DNA of 64,000 nucleotides, from the NCBI GenBank assembly GCA_963757155.1, contig CAVWQS010000009.1:186001-250000 (forward strand). The letters are read 5' to 3'. Source of the stretch: DASXQK01 sp963757155 (GTDB taxonomy: Bacteria; Pseudomonadota; Alphaproteobacteria; Dongiales; Dongiaceae). This document shows, one piece after another, positions 33,206 to 42,157 of the stretch. Numbering within the stretch: position 1 is the first letter of the stretch; each line of letters begins with the position of its first letter. Made by a program: the position numbers and the translations under genes. The notes beneath the pieces were generated by a model. That model searched no databases. It saw only the letters and a list, made by a program, of their open reading frames with translations, and was not told the DNA's origin.

Positions 33206-35225
33206 ATGGACATCGTCACGCAATTCCCGCGCCAGCTGCGCGAGATCGAAAATCTGTTCATCACGCTGTCGGACGGTTGCCGCCTGGCGGCGCGCATCTG
33301 GCTGCCGGCCGATGCGGAGCGGAATCCCGTGCCGGCGATCCTGGAGTATCTCCCCTATCGCAAACGCGACGGCACGGCGGAGCGCGATCACCTGACCCAT
33401 CCCTATTTCGCCGGCAACGGCTATGCCTGCATCCGCGTCGACATGCGGGGCTCCGGCGAATCCGACGGGCTGCTCGACGACGAATATCTGAAGCAGGAGC
33501 AGGACGACTGCCTGGAGGTCCTGAAATGGATCGCGGCCCAGCCCTGGTGCACCGGCAGCATCGGCATGATCGGGATCTCCTGGGGCGGCTTCAACGGGCT
33601 GCAGGTCGCCGCCCGCCGGCCGGCGGAGCTGAAGGCCGTGATCTCCCTCTGCTCCACCGACGACCGCTATGCCGACGACATCCACTTCATGGGCGGCTGC
33701 TTGCTGAACGACAATCTGCAATGGGCCTCGGTGATGCTCGGCTATATGTCGCGCACGCCCGACAAGGCCCTGCTCGGCGAAGCCTGGCGCGAGGTCTGGC
33801 TGAAGCGCCTCAATCATCAGCCGCTGCTGGTCGCCCATTGGCTCCGTCATCAGCGCCGCGACGAGCTGTGGAAGCATGGCTCCATCTGCGAGGATTGGAG
33901 CGCCATCACCTGCCCCGTCTATCTCGTGGGCGGCTGGGCCGACGGCTACTCCAATACGATCTCGCGCATGCTGGCCCATCTGCAATGCCCCAAGAAGGGG
34001 CTGATCGGGCCCTGGGCACATAAATATCCGCATTTCGCCAAGCCCGGCCCGCAGATCGGCTTCCTCCAGGAATCGCTGCGCTGGTGGGACAAATGGCTGA
34101 AGGGCATCGAGACCGGCATCATGGACGAGCCGGAATACCGGGTCTGGATGGAGGAGCCGGAGCGACCGCTCGCCTATTACGACGAGCGGCCCGGACGCTG
34201 GGTCGCCGAGCCGCAATGGCCGAGCCCGAACATCGAGGTCCGCACCCTGGCGCTGAACGCCGGCGGCCGTCTGGCGGAGAAGCCGGAGGCCGAAAGCCTG
34301 GCCGAGACGCTCTCGCCGCAATCGGTGGGTGAAGGCTGCGGCGCCTGGTGCGGCTTCGGCATCGGGCCGGAGCGCCCCCTCGACCAGCGCGTCGATGACG
34401 GCCGCTCCCTCTGCTTCGACAGCGAGCCCTTGCCCGCCCGGCTGGAGATCATGGGCGCGCCCCAGGTAACCCTCGAACTGTCGGTCGACCGCCCGGCGGC
34501 CTTCGTCGCCGTGCGCCTCAACGAGATCGCCCCCGATGGCGCGGTGACCCGAATCACCTATGGGCTATTGAACCTCACCCATCGCGACAGCCATGAGCAT
34601 CCGACGGCCCTGGTACCGGGCGAGCGCTACAGGGTCACGGTCGTCCTCAACGACATCGCCCATGGCTTCGCCGCCGGCAACCGCATCCGGGTCGCGGTCT
34701 CCACCAGCTATTGGCCCCTGGTCTGGCCCTCGCCCGAGCCCGTGACCTTGAAGATCTTCACCGGCGCCAGCCGCCTCGAGCTGCCGGTGCGCGAACCCCG
34801 AGGGGAGGATGCCAAGCTCCGCCCCTTCGCGGCCTCGGAGGGCGCCGAGCCGCTGGCCAAGACCTATCACCGCCCGTCCAAGGGCCGGCGCTGGATCGAG
34901 CGCGACATCGGGGCGGGAATCTCGACCTATTGCATCGAGGAGGATATGGGCCGCTCCACCATCGAGCATATCGGGCTGGAGACGGATTTCGTGCAGCGCG
35001 AATCCTATCGCATCCGCGACGACGATCCCCTCTCGGCCGAAGATCGAGATCGTCTATTCCATCGCCATCGGCCGCGGTGATTGGAAGACCCGCAGCGAAA
35101 CCCGTACGGTGATGCGCGCTGACAAGAGCCATTTCATCATCGAGGCGAGCCTCGATGCCTATGAAGGCGACAAGCAGCTCGTGAGGCGCCGCTGGAACGA
35201 GCGCATCCCGCGGGATTTCAACTAA
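33206..35225 (+). CDS. CocE/NonD-type hydrolase (peptidase S15 family), paralogue of 24955; one frame shift
   Basis: About 672 residues, closely similar to the product at 24955 over the whole length, including long identical runs around AILEYLPYR, the nucleophile S125 (GISWGGFNG), D246 (GGWADGY) and H272 (GPWAHKYPHFA). The C-terminal jelly-roll follows. Near 35036 the frame breaks after DDDPLS; the rest (PKIEIVYSIAIGRGDWK to WNERIPRDFN) is in the frame ending at 35225. One extra base explains it. The stop of the family-typical protein lies where the paralogue ends (WDETIPRDLT), which supports the join. Confidence 0.87.
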
Positions 35226-35373
35226 CGTTCCTGACCAACTTCCCCCCTCGCCCCTCCGAAAGGGGAGAGAGAGCTGGATGGGCTCTATCGAACGGCGAGA
35301 TACCTGGAATTCGCCTCCGGCACGCGCTTTGCTATTCTTCGCTCGGCAATGCCGCGACCGAGGGAGGAGCAAG

Positions 35374-36510
35374 ATGAAGCTGGGCCTGTTCATGATGCCC
35401 CTGCATCCGCCGCATCGGCCGATGCATGAGACCATCGCCGAGAACACCGACAAGATCCTTCACGCCGATGCCCTGGGCTTCAACGAAGTCTGGGTGGGCG
35501 AGCATTTCTCGGCCCGGACCGAGCCTTTGAGCTCACCGATGATGTTCATGGCCTCGCTGATCCATCGAACCAAGAATCTGACCTTCGGCACCGGCGTCAT
35601 CGGCCTGCCCAATCATCATCCGGTCATCGTCGCGGCGGAGGCGGCGCAGTTCGACCATATGAGCCGCGGGCGCTTCGTCTTCGGCTTCGGCCCGGCCGGG
35701 CTGGCGAGCGATCACGAGATTTTCGGCAACACCGATCCCACCATCCGCAACGAGCGGCTGATGGAATCCATCGACACCATCGTGAAGCTCTGGACCCAGG
35801 AACCGCCCTACGACATCAAGGGCAAGCACTGGCATGTGAAGCTGACCGAGGAGATCGTGCCGACGCTCGGCATGGGCTATATGCCGCGGACCTTCCAGAA
35901 GCCCCATCCGCCGATCGCCATTTCGGCCATGTCGCCTTTTTCGGAGAGCGTCAAGACGGCGGCCAAGCGCGGCTGGGGGCCGATCAGCGCCAATTTCATG
36001 CCGGAATATTCCGTGGTAAGCCACTGGAAGAAGTATCTGGAGGGCTGCCAGGAGGCGGGCCGCGAGCCCGACGGCGCGGACTGGCGGCTGGCCCGCAATA
36101 TCGTGGTCGGCGAGAGCGACCAGCAGGCGCTCGACTGGGCGCTCGATCCCAAAGGCAGCAACCACTACTACTTCTCCTATCTTTGGGAAGCCCTGAAGCG
36201 GGCGAATTACACGATGGTCATGAAGCCCGACCCCAAACAGCCCGATACCGGATTCACCGCCGAGCAGCTTATCAAGAGCATGGTGGTCTATGGCTCGGCC
36301 GAGACCGTCGCCGAGAAGATCCTCGGCCTGCGGCAGCGCACCGGCCCTTTCGGGACGCTGCTGATGGCCTCCATGGACGGGAGCGGCGCGAACCGGGAGC
36401 GCGAATGGGAGACGATGCGCCGGCTCGCCACCGCCGTCATGCCTGCGGTCCGCGCCGAGCTTACGCCGGCGGCGCCGCCACCACCTCGAAATGCTCGACC
36501 AGGGGATTGA
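35374..36510 (+). CDS. LLM-class flavin-dependent oxidoreductase (luciferase-like monooxygenase)
   Basis: 378 residues from the ATG after GGGAGGAGC. TIM-barrel of the bacterial luciferase family: LGLFMMPLHPP, GFNEVWVGEHFSA, TFGTGVIGLPNHHPV, GRFVFGFGPAG, and SAMSPFSESVKTAAKRGWGPIS. Members use reduced FMN and O2 to oxidise alkanes, sulfonates, aldehydes or cyclic ketones; substrate here unknown. Its 3' end overlaps the convergent ABM-domain gene by 50 nt; that partner may also be an oxygenase. Confidence 0.9.
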   Translation: MKLGLFMMPLHPPHRPMHETIAENTDKILHADALGFNEVWVGEHFSARTEPLSSPMMFMASLIHRTKNLTFGTGVIGLPNHHPVIVAAEAAQFDHMSRGRFVFGFGPAGLASDHEIFGNTDPTIRNERLMESIDTIVKLWTQEPPYDIKGKHWHVKLTEEIVPTLGMGYMPRTFQKPHPPIAISAMSPFSESVKTAAKRGWGPISANFMPEYSVVSHWKKYLEGCQEAGREPDGADWRLARNIVVGESDQQALDWALDPKGSNHYYFSYLWEALKRANYTMVMKPDPKQPDTGFTAEQLIKSMVVYGSAETVAEKILGLRQRTGPFGTLLMASMDGSGANREREWETMRRLATAVMPAVRAELTPAAPPPPRNARPGD

Positions 36511-36772
36511 AGACCGTCAGGAACTTCTCGTCCTCGGGATAATAGCGCGACTTCATATAGTCCTCGCCGGCGAAGGCTTTGACCGATTCGATCGAGTCCC
36601 ACATGGTCATGGTGAGGAACTCGACCTGATCGCCGATGTCGCGGCACAGGAGATAGACGCCCTTGCAGCCCGGCGTCTTGGCATAGTCGCCGAGGCCGGT
36701 CTTCTGGAGATAGCCGACATAGGACTCGCGCTTGGCCTTCGGCACCGGGCCGCGCCACATGCGGATGATCAT
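36461..36772 (-). CDS. Antibiotic biosynthesis monooxygenase (ABM) domain protein
   Basis: 103 residues, the usual size of this ferredoxin-like dimeric alpha/beta-barrel fold. Seen: IIRMWRGPVPKAKRESYVGYL, TPGCKGVYLLCRDIGDQVEFLTMTMWDSIESVKAF, and YYPEDEKFLTVFNPLVEHFEV. Such proteins are cofactor-free monooxygenases or haem/quinone-handling enzymes. Convergent and overlapping with the flavin oxidoreductase gene at the 3' ends, so not in one operon, but possibly functionally related. Confidence 0.85.
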   Translation of the reverse strand: MIIRMWRGPVPKAKRESYVGYLQKTGLGDYAKTPGCKGVYLLCRDIGDQVEFLTMTMWDSIESVKAFAGEDYMKSRYYPEDEKFLTVFNPLVEHFEVVAAPPA

Positions 36773-36908
36773 TTTCCATCCTCCATCTCAGGGGGTGAGC
36801 AGGTCGTCTTATAACATCTGGGGGTGGCGCTCAGCGGCAACGACGGTTTTCCCCCAGCCGGAATTGGGTTAAGGCTTGCAGCCAGGCTGCCTTTGTCCCG
36901 AGGTCCCG

Positions 36909-38000
36909 ATGATCCCTGTCTCCGCATCCCGCTCGCTGAAGCCCGCGCTCGCCGGCCTGACCCTGGCTCTGCTGACCGCTTGCGCGGGTCAGCCGGCCCG
37001 GGCGCCCGCGACGCCGAGCGCGCCGGCCCCCAGCGCCAGCACGGCGACCGCGCCGGCCGTGCCGGCTCAGCAGCCCAACGCCAACTTCGCGGACTGGCTG
37101 CAGGGTGTGCGCCAGGAGGCGGCGGCGAAGGGCGTCTCGCAGCAGACTCTGGACCAAGCGCTCGGCGGGCTCGAGCCCGACCAGAAGGTCCTCGATCTCG
37201 ACCGCAGCCAGCCGGAATTCACCATTACCTTCGCCCAGTATCGCGCCCGGACCGTGACCAAGCAGCGGGTCGACCAGGGCCGCAATCTCCTCGACGAATA
37301 CCGTCCACTGCTGGACAAGATCGCCGTCACCTATGGCGTCCAGCCGCCCTTCATCGTCGCCCTCTGGGGTGTCGAATCCGACTTCGGGCGGTTCACCGGC
37401 GGCTATTCGGTGATCAAATCCCTGGCCACGCTCGCCTATGGCAGCAGCCGGCAGGAGATGTTCCGCGCCGAGCTCATCGATGCGCTCATCATCCTGCAGG
37501 ACAAGAACATCACGCCGGACGCCATGACCGGCTCCTGGGCCGGGGCCATGGGACAATCCCAGTTCATGCCCTCCAGCTATCTCAAATATGCGGTCGACTA
37601 CACCGGCGACGGTCGGCGTGACATCTGGACCGACCAGGCCGACGTCTTCGCCTCCATCGCCAATTATCTCGCCAGCAACGGCTGGCGCCGGGACCAGACC
37701 TGGGGGCGCCCCGTGCGCCTGCCGCCCGGCATGGCCGAATCCCTGATCGGCTGGAAGAACGATCGGCCCATGCGCGAATGGCAGGCGCTGGGCCTGCGCA
37801 ACCCCGACGGCAGCGATCTGCCGGCGACCGACGAGCCGGTGGCCCTGGTGGCCCCGGACGGCCCCACGGGCCCCGGCTGGCTCACCTACAGCAATTACAA
37901 GATCATCATGAAATGGAACCGCTCGACCTATTTCGCGACCTCGGTCGGGCTGCTGGCAGACGGAATCTCCGGAGGAACGCTGGCCGCCCTGGCGAAGTAG
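36909..38000 (+). CDS. mltB: Membrane-bound lytic murein transglycosylase B-like lipoprotein
   Basis: 363 residues. Lipoprotein signal with lipobox LLTAC (C25), then a Pro/Ala-rich linker (26-57). The SLT_2 domain holds the catalytic glutamate E156 in ALWGVESDFGRFTGGY and the substrate-groove motif GSWAGAMGQSQFMPSSYLKYAVD, followed by DGRRDIW and VFASIANYLASNGW. It cleaves peptidoglycan glycan strands with 1,6-anhydro product formation, at the outer membrane's inner face. Start chosen at MIPVSAS, where the signal peptide begins; an upstream in-frame start lacks support. Confidence 0.9.
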   Translation: MIPVSASRSLKPALAGLTLALLTACAGQPARAPATPSAPAPSASTATAPAVPAQQPNANFADWLQGVRQEAAAKGVSQQTLDQALGGLEPDQKVLDLDRSQPEFTITFAQYRARTVTKQRVDQGRNLLDEYRPLLDKIAVTYGVQPPFIVALWGVESDFGRFTGGYSVIKSLATLAYGSSRQEMFRAELIDALIILQDKNITPDAMTGSWAGAMGQSQFMPSSYLKYAVDYTGDGRRDIWTDQADVFASIANYLASNGWRRDQTWGRPVRLPPGMAESLIGWKNDRPMREWQALGLRNPDGSDLPATDEPVALVAPDGPTGPGWLTYSNYKIIMKWNRSTYFATSVGLLADGISGGTLAALAK

Positions 38001-38136
38001 GTTGTAGCGACTTGTATATACTTTTCACTTGACCTGGCCGCGACCCTGCGGATCACAATAAGCGCCAGAGCCAAGGGCCAGTTCTGCGTTCGACCGGCGT
38101 CCAAACAACAACCGTGAGCCAAACAGGAGAGGGACC

Positions 38137-39147
38137 ATGATTCAGGGGTTTGCCAAGGAATTGCGCGGGGCGGCCGGAGCCGTCGCCCTTTGCCTCGGCC
38201 TCGCCGCCATGCCGGCGCTGGCCGATGAACCGATCCCCACCAAGCCGGAAGCCGGCAGCTTCAAGCTCGGATTGGAGCCATGGCTCGGCTACGGCCAATG
38301 GCAGATCGCGGCCGCCGAGGGCATCTTCGCCAAGAATGGCCTCGAGAAAGTCGAGCTGGTCAATTTCACCGAGGACAAGGACATCAACGCCGCGCTGGCC
38401 AGCGGCCAGATCGACGGCGCCAATATCGCGACCCATACCGCCATGGCCATGGCGGCGGCCGGCCTGCCGATCAAGATCGTGATGCTGGAGGATATCAGCA
38501 TGTCGGCCGATGCGATCATCGCCGGCAAGGACATCAACAGCATTGCCGATCTGAAGGGGAAGCAGGTCGCCTTCGAGCAGGGCACGACCAGCGACATCCT
38601 GCTGAACTACGCCCTCCAGGCCAATGGCATGACCATCGCCGATGTCCAGATCGTGCCGATGCCCGCCGCCGATGCCGGCAGCGCGCTGATCGCCAAGCGC
38701 GTGCCCGTGGCGGTCACCTATGAGCCCTATCTCACCATCGCCCGCAAGCAGGACCCCGATGTGAAGCTGCTCTATACGGCAGGCGAGGATCCGGGACTGG
38801 TCAGCGACGTGCTCGTCATTCGCGACGAGGTGCTGAAGTCGAAGCCCGGCCAGGTGCTGGCACTGGTCAAATCCTGGGACCAGGCGGTGCAGTACTACAA
38901 GGCGCATACCTCCGAGGGCCGCGAGATCATCGCCAAATCCGTCGGCTCTACTTTGGCCGATCTCGAGACCGCCTTCGACGGCGTGCGCTACTATTCCTTG
39001 GCGGAGAACAAGCAGGCGCTCCAGGGCGATTTCTCGGCCAAGACCTTCGCCGACGTGCTCCAGGCGGCGAAGAAGGCCGGCATCCTCACCAAGGATGTCA
39101 CCGCGGCCGAGTTGATCGATCCGCGCTTCGTCGCGGCGGCCCAGTAG
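38137..39147 (+). CDS. NitT/TauT family ABC transporter substrate-binding protein
   Basis: 336 residues. Sec signal (AGAVALCLGLAAMPALA), then an SsuA/TauA/NMT1-like binding fold: LEPWLGYGQWQIAAAEGIFAKNGLEKVELVNF, DINAALASGQIDGANI, and AFEQGTTSDILLNYALQANGM. Binds a small oxyanion or organosulfonate/nitrogen compound for the next two gene products. AGGAGAGGG precedes the ATG. First gene of a run continuing to 43165. Confidence 0.9.
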   Translation: MIQGFAKELRGAAGAVALCLGLAAMPALADEPIPTKPEAGSFKLGLEPWLGYGQWQIAAAEGIFAKNGLEKVELVNFTEDKDINAALASGQIDGANIATHTAMAMAAAGLPIKIVMLEDISMSADAIIAGKDINSIADLKGKQVAFEQGTTSDILLNYALQANGMTIADVQIVPMPAADAGSALIAKRVPVAVTYEPYLTIARKQDPDVKLLYTAGEDPGLVSDVLVIRDEVLKSKPGQVLALVKSWDQAVQYYKAHTSEGREIIAKSVGSTLADLETAFDGVRYYSLAENKQALQGDFSAKTFADVLQAAKKAGILTKDVTAAELIDPRFVAAAQ

Positions 39148-39179
39148 GGCGGCGGCGACCTGGGCGCCGGCCAGCGGCG

Positions 39180-40034
39180 ATGGATCAAATGAGGGCTGGC
39201 ACCGGCACCACGGCGCGGCCGGCGCCGCCCCGCCGCCGCCGGCGGCGGCTCTTCGGGATCGGCGCCCGGATCAACCGCGCCGGCTTCATCGCCATCGCTG
39301 CTTCGGTGTTCCTGCTTCTGGTGGCGGCCTGGGCGGCCGCCACCGGGGCCGGAATCGTGGGCCCGCTCTTCCTGCCCTCGCCCGGCAGCGTCTGGCTGCG
39401 CATGGTCTCGCTGGCGGCCAACGGGACGCTCTGGCAGGACGCGGGCGTCAGCCTCTATCGCATCATCGTCGGCTTCGCGATCGCCTCGGTCATGGCCATT
39501 CCCATCGGGGTCGTCATCGGCTCCTACCGCTTCTGGGAGGCAGCGATCGAGCCCTTGACCGATTTCATCCGCTACATGCCGGTGGTCGCCTTCGTGCCGC
39601 TGACCATCCTCTGGTCGGGCACCGGCGACGGGCAGAAATTCCTCATCATCTGGATCGGCACCTTCTTCCAGCAGGTCCTGCTGATCCAGGACAACGTCAA
39701 GCGGGTGCCGGGCGATTTCATCGGCCTCGGCCGCACCCTGGGGCTCAGCGACCTCAAGATCCTGATGAAGATCGTCGTGCCCTCGGCCTTCCCCGGGATC
39801 TGGGACACGCTGCGCATCAGCCTCGGCTGGGCCTGGACCTGGGTGGTGGTGGCCGAGCTGGTGGCGGCCACCTCGGGTCTCGGCTATCGCATCACCGTCT
39901 CCCAGCGCTATTTCCAGACCGACACCATCATCGGCTACATCCTGTTTCTGGGCGTGCTCGGCCTCATCACCGATCAGCTGATGAAAGCCGGGGAGCGCGT
40001 GCTGTTCCGCTACAACCTGAGGCATGGGACATGA
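39180..40034 (+). CDS. NitT/TauT family ABC transporter permease
   Basis: 284 residues, six hydrophobic segments after an Arg-rich cytosolic N-terminus (RRRRRRLFG). The EAA loop is seen as FIGLGRTLGLSDLKILMKIVVPSAFPGIWDTLRISLGWAW. Typical SsuC/TauC arrangement with SLYRIIVGFAIASVMAIPIGVVIG earlier. It overlaps the ATPase gene by 4 nt (ATGA). Confidence 0.9.
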   Translation: MDQMRAGTGTTARPAPPRRRRRRLFGIGARINRAGFIAIAASVFLLLVAAWAAATGAGIVGPLFLPSPGSVWLRMVSLAANGTLWQDAGVSLYRIIVGFAIASVMAIPIGVVIGSYRFWEAAIEPLTDFIRYMPVVAFVPLTILWSGTGDGQKFLIIWIGTFFQQVLLIQDNVKRVPGDFIGLGRTLGLSDLKILMKIVVPSAFPGIWDTLRISLGWAWTWVVVAELVAATSGLGYRITVSQRYFQTDTIIGYILFLGVLGLITDQLMKAGERVLFRYNLRHGT

Positions 40035-40810
40035 CGCCCAAGCTGGAGCTGCGCGGGCTCGGCAAGACCTTCGGCGAAGGCGCGCGCCAGGTCGAGGCCC
40101 TCCACGACATCGATCTGACCCTGGCCGACAATGAGTTCGTCTCCCTGGTCGGGACCTCGGGCTGCGGCAAGAGCACGCTGCTCTCCATCGTGGCGGGGCT
40201 GCAGGATTTCGACCATGGCGAGCTTCTGGTCGATGGGGCCCCGGTGACGGGGCCGGGTCTCGACCGTGGGGTCGTCTTCCAGAGCTATACCTTGCTGCCC
40301 TGGCTGACCGCCCGCCAGAACGTCGAATTCGCCCTCAAGGCCGCAGGCATGAAGCGCGCCCAATGCCGGGAGGTCGCGGCCGAACATCTGGAGCTGGTGA
40401 AGCTCGGAAAATTCGGCGATGCCTATCCGAGCCAGCTCTCCGGCGGCATGCAGCAGCGCGTGGCCATCGCGCGTGCCTTGTCCTATCGCCCGAAGATGCT
40501 GCTGATGGACGAGCCCTTCGGCGCCCTGGACGCGCTGACCCGCCACCAGATGCAGGAGCTGCTGACCCGGATCTGGGAGGAGCACCGTCTGACGGTCCTC
40601 TTCGTCACCCATGACGTGGAGGAGGCGGTCTATATGTCGGACCGCATCGTCGTCATGAGCATCGCGCCGGGCCGGATCAAGACCGCCTATCACGTCGGCC
40701 TCGCCCGCCCGCGCCACCAGGACATGTTCTCGACCCGGGAATTCATCGACCTCCAGCGCGAGGTGATCCGCACCATTCGCGAGGAGACGATGAAGGCCCA
40801 AGCTGCGTGA
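40031..40810 (+). CDS. NitT/TauT family ABC transporter ATP-binding protein
   Basis: 259 residues. Walker A GTSGCGKSTLLS, Q-loop FQSYTLLPWLT, ABC signature LSGGMQQRVAIARAL, Walker B MLLMDEPFGALD and switch histidine THDVEEAVYMSD. The SsuB/TauB-type ATPase energises uptake by the preceding permease. It ends 13 nt before the histidinol-dehydrogenase-like gene. Confidence 0.93.
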   Translation: MTPKLELRGLGKTFGEGARQVEALHDIDLTLADNEFVSLVGTSGCGKSTLLSIVAGLQDFDHGELLVDGAPVTGPGLDRGVVFQSYTLLPWLTARQNVEFALKAAGMKRAQCREVAAEHLELVKLGKFGDAYPSQLSGGMQQRVAIARALSYRPKMLLMDEPFGALDALTRHQMQELLTRIWEEHRLTVLFVTHDVEEAVYMSDRIVVMSIAPGRIKTAYHVGLARPRHQDMFSTREFIDLQREVIRTIREETMKAQAA

Positions 40811-40823
40811 GGTGAAACCGCCG

Positions 40824-42152
40824 ATGTCGAATGCGCCTCTCCCCAATCTGCACGACCTGACCGCGGCGACGACGATCCCCCCGGGCCTGCTGACCCGGAC
40901 GGAAGCCGATCTCTCCAGCTTCCTCGAGCGGGCGGCGCCCATCATCGAAGCCGTCCGGCGCGACGGCGATGCGGCGTTGCTGCGCTTCGCCCGCGAATTC
41001 GACAAGGTCGAGGCGCCGGCCATGAGCCTGCGCGCCAGCGAGGAGGAGTTCGAGCGCGCCTTCCGGGAGATCGAGCCGGCGGTGCGGCGCGCCATCGACT
41101 ATGCCATCGGCAATATCCGGCGCTTCCATGAGGCACAGAAGCCCGAGGAGATGTGGCTGAAGGAGATCCGCCCCGGCGCCTTTGCCGGAGATCGCGTGCG
41201 GCCCATCGATTCCGTCGCCTGCTATGTCCCGCGCGGCAAGGGCTCCTTTCCCAGCGTCGTCATGATGACGACAATTCCCGCGGTGGTCGCGGGCGTGCCG
41301 CGCATCATCGTCATCACCCCACCCGGGCCCGACGGGCGGGTCGATACCGGAACGCTGGTCGCCGCCCGGCTGGTGGGCATCGAGGAGATCTACAAATGCG
41401 GCGGGGCGCCCGGCATCGCCGCCGTGGCCTATGGCACAGAGACCGTGCCGCGCTGCGTCAAGGTGGTGGGGCCTGGCAGCCCCTGGGTCGTGGCGGCCAA
41501 GCGCCTGCTCTCCACCGTCATCGATCCGGGCACGCCCGCGGGCCCCAGCGAATGCCTCATCCTCGCCGATGAGACGGCGAATGGCGCGCTGGCCGCCCTC
41601 GATCTCATCATCGAATCAGAGCATGGCCCGGATTCGTCCGCCTTTCTCGTGACCAACAGCCGCGCCGTCGCCGAAGCCGCCCGCGCCGCTCTGCCGGGCT
41701 ATTGGGCCGAGATGGAACCGGGCCGGGCGCGCTTCTCCCAGGCCGTGCTCACCGGCGCCCATGGCGGCATCGTGCTGACCCGCGATTTCGACATGGCGGT
41801 CGATTTCGTCAATGCCTATGCGCCCGAGCATCTGGAGATCCTGGCCGGAGAGCCCATGACGGTGATGGGGCGAATCCGCAATGCCGGCGAGATCTTGCTC
41901 GGTCCCCATACGCCGGTAACCCTCGGCAATTTCGTCCTCGGCCCCAATGCCGTGCTGCCGACGGGCGGGGCGGCGCGGACCGCCTCGCCCCTCTCGGTCT
42001 TCGATTTCATGAAGCGCACCTCCATCGGCTATGTGACCGAGGCGGCCTATGGCGAGCTCGCCGGCCATGCCCATGAGCTGGCGCGCTACGAGGGCTTCGA
42101 CGGCCATGCCCGGGCGGTGTCCGAGCCGCGCCGCCGGGCGCTGGCGCGGTGA
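40824..42152 (+). CDS. Histidinol-dehydrogenase superfamily protein, divergent (possible sulfopropanediol dehydrogenase-like)
   Basis: 442 residues from the ATG after GAGGTG; NAD-dependent alcohol dehydrogenase of the HisD fold. Conserved: CYVPRGKGSFPS, GPGSPWVVAAKRL, AGPSECLILADETAN, APEHLEIL (E335, H336), H267 and H428. Relative to the E. coli HisD zinc ligands Gln259, His262, Asp360, His419, this protein has Glu264, His267, Asn369, His428, and HisD His367 is Ala376 (PNAVLPT). So it is unlikely to make histidine. HisD paralogues such as HpsN oxidise dihydroxypropanesulfonate; the TauT-type transporter next door fits, but that is inference. Confidence 0.8.
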   Translation: MSNAPLPNLHDLTAATTIPPGLLTRTEADLSSFLERAAPIIEAVRRDGDAALLRFAREFDKVEAPAMSLRASEEEFERAFREIEPAVRRAIDYAIGNIRRFHEAQKPEEMWLKEIRPGAFAGDRVRPIDSVACYVPRGKGSFPSVVMMTTIPAVVAGVPRIIVITPPGPDGRVDTGTLVAARLVGIEEIYKCGGAPGIAAVAYGTETVPRCVKVVGPGSPWVVAAKRLLSTVIDPGTPAGPSECLILADETANGALAALDLIIESEHGPDSSAFLVTNSRAVAEAARAALPGYWAEMEPGRARFSQAVLTGAHGGIVLTRDFDMAVDFVNAYAPEHLEILAGEPMTVMGRIRNAGEILLGPHTPVTLGNFVLGPNAVLPTGGAARTASPLSVFDFMKRTSIGYVTEAAYGELAGHAHELARYEGFDGHARAVSEPRRRALAR

Positions 42153-42157
42153 GGGCC

